Origin: Poritiphilus flavus
GTDB taxonomy: Bacteria; Bacteroidota; Bacteroidia; Flavobacteriales; Flavobacteriaceae
Assembly (NCBI RefSeq): GCF_009901585.1
Contig: NZ_WXYO01000009.1
Coordinates: 124,001 to 188,000 of the forward strand
Reading direction: 5' to 3'
DNA length: 64,000 nt
Shown here: piece after piece, positions 59,903 to 64,000 of the stretch
Layout of the letters: every line of letters starts with the position of its first letter
Position numbering within the stretch: position 1 is the first letter of the stretch
The notes under the pieces: generated by a model
Databases searched by the model: none
Told to the model about the DNA's origin: nothing
Seen by the model: only the letters and a program-made list of their open reading frames with translations
Translations under genes and position numbers: made by a program

Positions 59903-60594
59903 CAGTTAACCGTTTTGTCTAAAGGTGGAAAGAGCAGTCGCTGCCCTTGTTTTAGTGTTCTAAAATGGGTGAGTTCGTTTGCCCTGGCTACTTCCAGGTA
60001 GTATTTGGAGTCTCCGTATATTTTGAAGCACATTAACGGAAGACTGTCTCCGGCTTCAGCGATGCGAACATGACTCAGGTCCGGAGACTGTTTGTTTTCT
60101 TCCTTAACCCGTTGTTCGTCTTCCTTGAATTCTCTGAATTCGCATTTGAGGGTGGCTCTGAGTGGTTTCCCTTCCTTGTTGAACAGCTTGTATTCAATAT
60201 CGAGTTTCTCCAGCTGGCATTTAAAGATCAGGGCTCCCCAGCAAAGTTTCAGATATCTGGGTTTGTGGATCTCGCCCTCCATATCTAAAGCCACCTTTCT
60301 AAAGTGGTCGATGTCTTCTTTCACCCCGTTTTCCGCATCGGATTCGTTCCCAAGGGCCCCGGTGCGGTCCAGCAGAAAATCGAAGGTCATTTTTAAAGGC
60401 TCCGTATTGTTGTGGTTGTTCTGTTTTCCACTAGTACCCTGGGCCTGCTCATCAGAAAAATTGATCTGAGTGGACTGGGTATAGTTTTCCGGATTCACAT
60501 GGACTACAAAAGGCTCAACGTCCTTTAATTCCTGTTCGAATTTCGGATCGCTATAGGATCTAACTGTCATTTTTTCGTTCATAGAAAAACTCAT
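59902..60594 (-). CDS. LysM-containing eCIS tube/baseplate adaptor (Afp7-like)
   Basis: A 230-aa protein. The N-terminal part has SMNEKMTVRSYSDPKFEQE and PFVVHVNPENYTQ. The C-terminal LysM-like domain has VRIAEAGDSLPLMCFKIYGD and LKQGQRLLFPPLD. In eCIS this protein joins the spike to the inner tube and caps the hub. It begins one base after the DUF5908 stop (TGATATG). Confidence 0.9.
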   Translation of the reverse strand: MSFSMNEKMTVRSYSDPKFEQELKDVEPFVVHVNPENYTQSTQINFSDEQAQGTSGKQNNHNNTEPLKMTFDFLLDRTGALGNESDAENGVKEDIDHFRKVALDMEGEIHKPRYLKLCWGALIFKCQLEKLDIEYKLFNKEGKPLRATLKCEFREFKEDEQRVKEENKQSPDLSHVRIAEAGDSLPLMCFKIYGDSKYYLEVARANELTHFRTLKQGQRLLFPPLDKTVN

Positions 60595-60595
60595 A

Positions 60596-60760
60596 TCACC
60601 GCATTTCCTTTTGTTTCAATACCTCGAGAACAGCTTCGACACAGGCCGCTATAATCCCCTCACGGTCCTTCTTGGACTGGCCCTGTGAGGGTATTTCTTC
60701 CTGCTTTTCCGGGCTGCTTACATTTACTTTGATATGTAATTGATTGATCTCTACGGGCAT
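60596..60760 (-). CDS. DUF5908 small eCIS protein (54 aa)
   Basis: A 54-aa frame from ATG 60760 to TGA 60596. The start MPVEINQLHIKVNV and the end ACVEAVLEVLKQKEMR match DUF5908, a short protein found between tube and LysM genes in Bacteroidota contractile injection loci. It is too short to be found by a 60-residue ORF cut-off. It fits exactly in the gap (4 bp after the tube stop, 1 bp before the LysM start). Probable small structural or chaperone-like part; role unproven. Confidence 0.85.
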   Translation of the reverse strand: MPVEINQLHIKVNVSSPEKQEEIPSQGQSKKDREGIIAACVEAVLEVLKQKEMR

Positions 60761-60763
60761 ATC

Positions 60764-61207
60764 TTAGCTTTTTGATACTCTGAAATATCGATAGTACAAT
60801 TCCAGGGATTCAATGGCTATAGCACTGGATTCCGCATTGAGGTCGCTTACACTCCATTTCTTGGGCCAGGCGTGAACCACGTTCCAGGTGAAAAGGGGAT
60901 CTCCCTCTTCATTGAGCATTGAGATGTCCAGGCTTACCGGGTTGATTATGGTGGATTCAAAAGCATCGAAACACCAACTGATGAGTTCTGAGTCCTTAAA
61001 CAACCCCCTTTTCAGGGTAAGGTCGTTGTACTTGGACCGAATCGGTAAAACATGTTCAAACCGGTTCTCTCCGCCTTCCGCGATCGTTTCGGTTTGCATT
61101 TCAACGGAAAGTCCTGCCACAGACTGAAATTGTGTGTCAATGGTGCCAGAACCAATACCGTTAAAAGAAACCCTGAAATAAAAACTTACCGGCGGATAGA
61201 TCTCCAT
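60764..61207 (-). CDS. eCIS inner tube protein 2 (gp19-like)
   Basis: A 147-aa T4 gp19-type tube protein (PPVSFYFRVSFNGIGSG, VAGLSVEMQTETIAEGGEN, NDLTLKRGLFKDSELISWC). It is diverged from the tube protein encoded at 61210; paired tube paralogues are normal in Afp-type systems, where one forms the main tube and the other the first ring near the hub. It lies 2 bp after the first tube gene. Confidence 0.93.
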   Translation of the reverse strand: MEIYPPVSFYFRVSFNGIGSGTIDTQFQSVAGLSVEMQTETIAEGGENRFEHVLPIRSKYNDLTLKRGLFKDSELISWCFDAFESTIINPVSLDISMLNEEGDPLFTWNVVHAWPKKWSVSDLNAESSAIAIESLELYYRYFRVSKS

Positions 61208-61209
61208 GC

Positions 61210-61641
61210 TTATACGTACTCAATGGTTAAACCTTCATGAACGAGCTCCATGCTTTCAATAGCCACCTCGTTCCCGTCGCTTTTCAGATCCGTGCTTTGG
61301 ATTTTCATAGGCCAGCAGTTTTTTACCTTCCAGACCACGGTAGGCTCATGCTCTTCGTTCAGCAGGCTTATGGTAATGTCTCTACGGTCTATGGTATTCA
61401 GTTTCACCGTATTCATCCATTCGTAATACTGGTTATCACTGGCAAAAGATCCACGTTTAAGGGTAATATTGCTGAACTTTTGCATGCCCGGCATTTTCGT
61501 TTTGTGGTATTCCGGGCTGGCACCGTGTCTGTACTCTATAGGTTCGATTTCCATGTCCAAACCAGATACTTCGGTAAAGCCGATCTTTGTTCCGCCCCAG
61601 TCTACCTGGAAATGGAACTTTACTAAAGGATACTCATTCAT
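61210..61641 (-). CDS. eCIS inner tube protein 1 (gp19-like)
   Basis: A 143-aa gp19-type tube protein (YPLVKFHFQVDWGGTKIGF, EVSGLDMEIEPIEYRHG, FSNITLKRGSFASDNQYYEW). It stacks as hexamers to form the inner tube through which cargo is loaded. Lying just after the sheath gene, it is the best candidate for the major tube protein. It follows the sheath stop by 27 bp. Confidence 0.94.
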   Translation of the reverse strand: MNEYPLVKFHFQVDWGGTKIGFTEVSGLDMEIEPIEYRHGASPEYHKTKMPGMQKFSNITLKRGSFASDNQYYEWMNTVKLNTIDRRDITISLLNEEHEPTVVWKVKNCWPMKIQSTDLKSDGNEVAIESMELVHEGLTIEYV

Positions 61642-61668
61642 TTTATAAGGATTTAAAGTTTTGTTTTA

Positions 61669-63453
61669 TTAAGCTTCCATCATTTTGTGGGAGAATCGCA
61701 GTATGATGAATTCTGCAGGTCGTACAACGGCCATTCCGATCTCAACGATCATCCTTCCGTTCAATACATCGTCCTGGATCATGGTCTCCCCAAGGCCTAC
61801 CTTCACAAAAAAGGCCTCTTCAGGTTTCCCACCCATAAGCGCTCCCGCCCTCCATTGGAGGATCAGGAAGTTTTCTATCATCGCTTTTACCTTTACCCAG
61901 GTATTAGCGTCGTTGTTCTCAAAAACAAACTGCTCACTGGCCTTCTTAACAGATTCTTCAACCATATTGAAGAATCGGCGTACGGAGATATACCGCCATT
62001 CGTTACTGTTTCCGTCCAGCGTCCTGGCTCCCCATACCAGTGTTCCTTTTCCGGTGAAGGAGCGGATAACGTTTATGGATTTTCCTGTGGGGTGCACATT
62101 AAAATTGTCATTGTCCGTATTGTCTACCTTTACTGTTGGCCCGTTGATGAGGTTAATACTCACATTGGCAGGAGCCTTCCATACGCCACGGGTATTATCC
62201 GTCCTTGCATATATCCCGACGACTGCAGAAGAAGGAGGCATAGCTACCGTGAATTCGCTCAGGGCCGTATTGACTTCGGCCAGAAAAGCATTCGTAAAAT
62301 AGGTCGCGATATTGGTATTTCTGGCTGCAGGTATTCCCTGATCCGTGTTTACCTGGGCCAGAATGTTACCGGCCGCGGTTTCACTGTCCGCGCAGGAAGC
62401 AGCAAGGTCTGCTATGGCGGTTTCTATGTCCGTATTGTTGGTTGATGATGAGATATTTCTCCCGATAACATCGTCCAATGTAGCTTTGGCAGCAGTCAGT
62501 TCCGCTGAAGTGAAAGTGTCGTCCGTTACCAGCAGTAGAGCGTCTTCACCGTTCTTGTGTGCCTTTTGGGCAGCCCCTAGGGCAATCCTGTACTGTTCCA
62601 GTTTTCCGGTCTTAGGCAGGGGACCCGCGTCAATCACAGCCTGGTCTGCAACAGCTTTGGCCGCTACCACCTGGGCCTGGTGGGCCAGTGCCTCTGCAAC
62701 TGTACCAAGGGCGGCAAGCGTTTGACCATTGAAGGCATCCGTCGCTCCATGAGACAGGGTAACGGTACTGTCTGAGTGCGGATGCACGATTTTAGTATCC
62801 AGGTAGGGGTAATATGCGGCCCCATAACTCAGGTTGTTTACACCGATATTATCCCGGAAACCACTGGCATCCGTGTCTGAAGGCAATACATCAAAAAGCC
62901 CGAAACGGTCTTTGAGATCAGCGCACTGAGAAAGTACGTCTTTATAAATGTCGTAGTACTGATTAATGCTTAGCCTATCTGCTTCGGGAAAAAGAATAAG
63001 TGTGATCTCGTCTATTTTCCGGGCAGCATCCAGGCCCTCTTTAAGTTCCGTATAATCGTCTATGGCGTCCAGACTGGGAGTGGGTGTGGTGGAATCAAAG
63101 TCGCCTGTTGATATGATATAACATGGGCCGCCTCCGTTGGCAAAGTACATTTGTAAGGCCTGGTACATCCTGTAAGGAACTTCACCTCCGTTAAAATCAA
63201 CACTTTGTGGTTGAAAGGGTGGTTGGTCTGCCAGGGTAACCAGTATTGGCTGTTGATGGCTTTTTCCGAAGTAAGCCTCGTATTCCAGCAGGGACTTAAC
63301 CCTAGTTGGAACCTTAAGCAGGGAATTTCCGTCTTCATCCGCTGCTTTCTCCGTGTACCCGATAAAGGCCGGAATTGCAGTTTCTACCTGTGCCACCGAT
63401 GGAGGCAGCAAGGAGACTTCTTCTACGTAAACACCGGGAGTTTTGTAATTCAT
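61669..63453 (-). CDS. contractile sheath protein with large Ala-rich insertion
   Basis: A 594-aa sheath. The N-terminal handshake arm MNYKTPGVYVEEVSLLPPSV, the ATP-free core (PAFIGYTEKA, MYFANGGGPCYIIS) and the conserved C-terminal domain (RFFNMVEESVKKASEQFVFE, WRAGALMGGKPEEAFFVKVG, VRPAEFIILRFSHKM) are intact. An Ala-rich helical insertion of roughly 170 residues (about 230-400) sits in the surface-facing middle and makes this sheath longer than usual. It overlaps the upstream sheath gene by 4 bp (ATGA). Confidence 0.94.
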   Translation of the reverse strand: MNYKTPGVYVEEVSLLPPSVAQVETAIPAFIGYTEKAADEDGNSLLKVPTRVKSLLEYEAYFGKSHQQPILVTLADQPPFQPQSVDFNGGEVPYRMYQALQMYFANGGGPCYIISTGDFDSTTPTPSLDAIDDYTELKEGLDAARKIDEITLILFPEADRLSINQYYDIYKDVLSQCADLKDRFGLFDVLPSDTDASGFRDNIGVNNLSYGAAYYPYLDTKIVHPHSDSTVTLSHGATDAFNGQTLAALGTVAEALAHQAQVVAAKAVADQAVIDAGPLPKTGKLEQYRIALGAAQKAHKNGEDALLLVTDDTFTSAELTAAKATLDDVIGRNISSSTNNTDIETAIADLAASCADSETAAGNILAQVNTDQGIPAARNTNIATYFTNAFLAEVNTALSEFTVAMPPSSAVVGIYARTDNTRGVWKAPANVSINLINGPTVKVDNTDNDNFNVHPTGKSINVIRSFTGKGTLVWGARTLDGNSNEWRYISVRRFFNMVEESVKKASEQFVFENNDANTWVKVKAMIENFLILQWRAGALMGGKPEEAFFVKVGLGETMIQDDVLNGRMIVEIGMAVVRPAEFIILRFSHKMMEA

Positions 63454-64000
63454 GATTCAAGCATTTTGTGAGAGAAACGTAGGATGATAAATTCAGCCGG
63501 CCGTACGACTGCCATTCCGATCTCAACGATCATTCTGCCGTTGAGTACATCGTCTTCCGTCATGGTTTCACCGAGTCCGACCTTTACAAAGAAGGCCTGT
63601 TCGGCCTTGGCACCCATTAAGGCGCCGGCTCTCCATTGAAGTACCAGGAAGTTCTCGATCATGGATTTGACCTTTATCCAGGTGTTGGCGTCATTGGGTT
63701 CAAAAACAAACCTTTCCGTGGCCTTCATAACGGACTCTTCCACCATATTGAAGAACCGTCTTACAGAGATGTATCGCCACTCATTGCTGTTTCCATCCAG
63801 GGTACGAGCCCCCCATACCAGGGGTCCTTTTCCTGTAAAGAAGCGAATGGCGTTGATGGATTTTCCGGTATCGCTTACGTTCAGGCCGTCCTGCTCTACA
63901 TTTTCCAGGTGTACAGTTGGTTTTTTAACCAGATTGAGACTTACATTGGCCGGAGCTTTCCAAACTCCCCGGCTGCTATCCACGGCAGCATAAACGCCAG
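63450..64000 (-). CDS. second contractile sheath protein, truncated by window edge
   Basis: Frame open to base 64000 on the minus strand: residues GVYAAVD precede the apparent GTG start at 63983, so the real start is beyond the window. The visible C-terminal domain is close to that of the neighbouring sheath (RFFNMVEESVMKATERFVFE, WRAGALMGAKAEQAFFVKVG, RFSHKMLES). Afp-type systems carry two or three sheath paralogues, which matches. Upstream parts, a further tube or sheath gene, the cap gene and the operon promoter should lie to the right. Confidence 0.93.
   Translation of the reverse strand, partial: GVYAAVDSSRGVWKAPANVSLNLVKKPTVHLENVEQDGLNVSDTGKSINAIRFFTGKGPLVWGARTLDGNSNEWRYISVRRFFNMVEESVMKATERFVFEPNDANTWIKVKSMIENFLVLQWRAGALMGAKAEQAFFVKVGLGETMTEDDVLNGRMIVEIGMAVVRPAEFIILRFSHKMLES

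Noticed and set aside
61685-62445. Two long plus-strand frames (205 and 252 codons) opposite the sheath gene
   Set aside because: They lie entirely within the conserved sheath coding sequence on the other strand and show no recognisable domain.
40037-64000. Prophage or type VI secretion system
   Set aside because: No capsid, portal, terminase, integrase or lysis genes, and no TssB/C/J/L/M membrane complex genes. The Afp15-like ATPase, LysM adaptor, DUF5908 and DUF4157 genes indicate an eCIS.

Overview
The window looks like chromosome from a member of the Bacteroidota, most likely a marine flavobacterium. The evidence is the set of families (DUF4349, NamZ/DUF1343, SulP, MBL-rhodanese fusion, secreted sulfatase, exonuclease/GIY-YIG fusion), the many short-leader lipoproteins, TAnnTTTG-type -7 promoter boxes close to start codons, and weak reliance on Shine-Dalgarno sites. 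Genus and species cannot be read from the sequence. No rRNA, tRNA, CRISPR array, IS element or prophage integrase was seen.

Layout. Positions 1-16350 hold ordinary chromosomal genes: a truncated esterase-like hydrolase, a DUF2306 membrane protein, two VOC proteins, a secreted ADP-ribosylglycohydrolase next to an aldo/keto reductase, several lipoproteins, an HxlR regulator divergent from an alpha/beta hydrolase, a HerA-like ATPase, queE, a lipoprotein metalloprotease and a methyltransferase. Positions 16354-17085 are a gene-free mosaic of short repeats (AAGTNN hexamers, CTGNNNA heptamers, a 75-bp direct repeat and several palindromes). Positions 17086-28853 hold a fatty-acid hydroxylase family protein, NamZ-type muramidase, an FtsX/LolE-type permease, a cystathionine-synthase-like enzyme, M20 peptidase, aldose epimerase and a sulfur-handling group: a cysteine-rich Crp/Fnr regulator, SulP transporter, persulfide dioxygenase-rhodanese and DUF2892. 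Positions 30770-35140 form a four-gene operon (SDR, FAH hydrolase, sulfatase, FMN-dependent 2-hydroxyacid oxidase). It fits the last steps of oxidative deoxysugar (L-fucose type) catabolism from a sulfated glycan. Positions 35141-36093 are a regulatory or small-gene zone with hairpins and CCC/GGG dyads.

The standout region is 36094-64000. On the minus strand, reading leftward from the right edge, lies a nearly complete extracellular contractile injection system (eCIS, Afp/PVC-like). The gene order is sheath (partial), sheath, two tube proteins, DUF5908 small protein, LysM tube-binding protein, gp27/gp5-type spike, PAAR tip, gp25 wedge, two large baseplate J-type proteins, a 1262-aa PKD-containing fibre-like protein, a tape-measure-family protein, two DUF4157 (eCIS core domain) proteins with different C-terminal domains (DUF922 zinc peptidase; HNH-like His-His), and an AAA+ ATPase. 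The genes are tightly packed with ATGA/TGATG overlaps, so they are probably one transcription unit whose promoter and cap gene lie beyond 64000.

Converging on this operon from the left, with stop codons overlapping the ATPase gene, is a plus-strand operon: caspase-family protease, unknown 248-aa protein, TPR-like sensor histidine kinase and NarL/LuxR response regulator. This caspase/two-component module beside an eCIS is the best candidate for an undescribed system. A simple model is that signalling controls particle production or release, and that the caspase drives lysis or processing. That model is inference from gene neighbourhood only.
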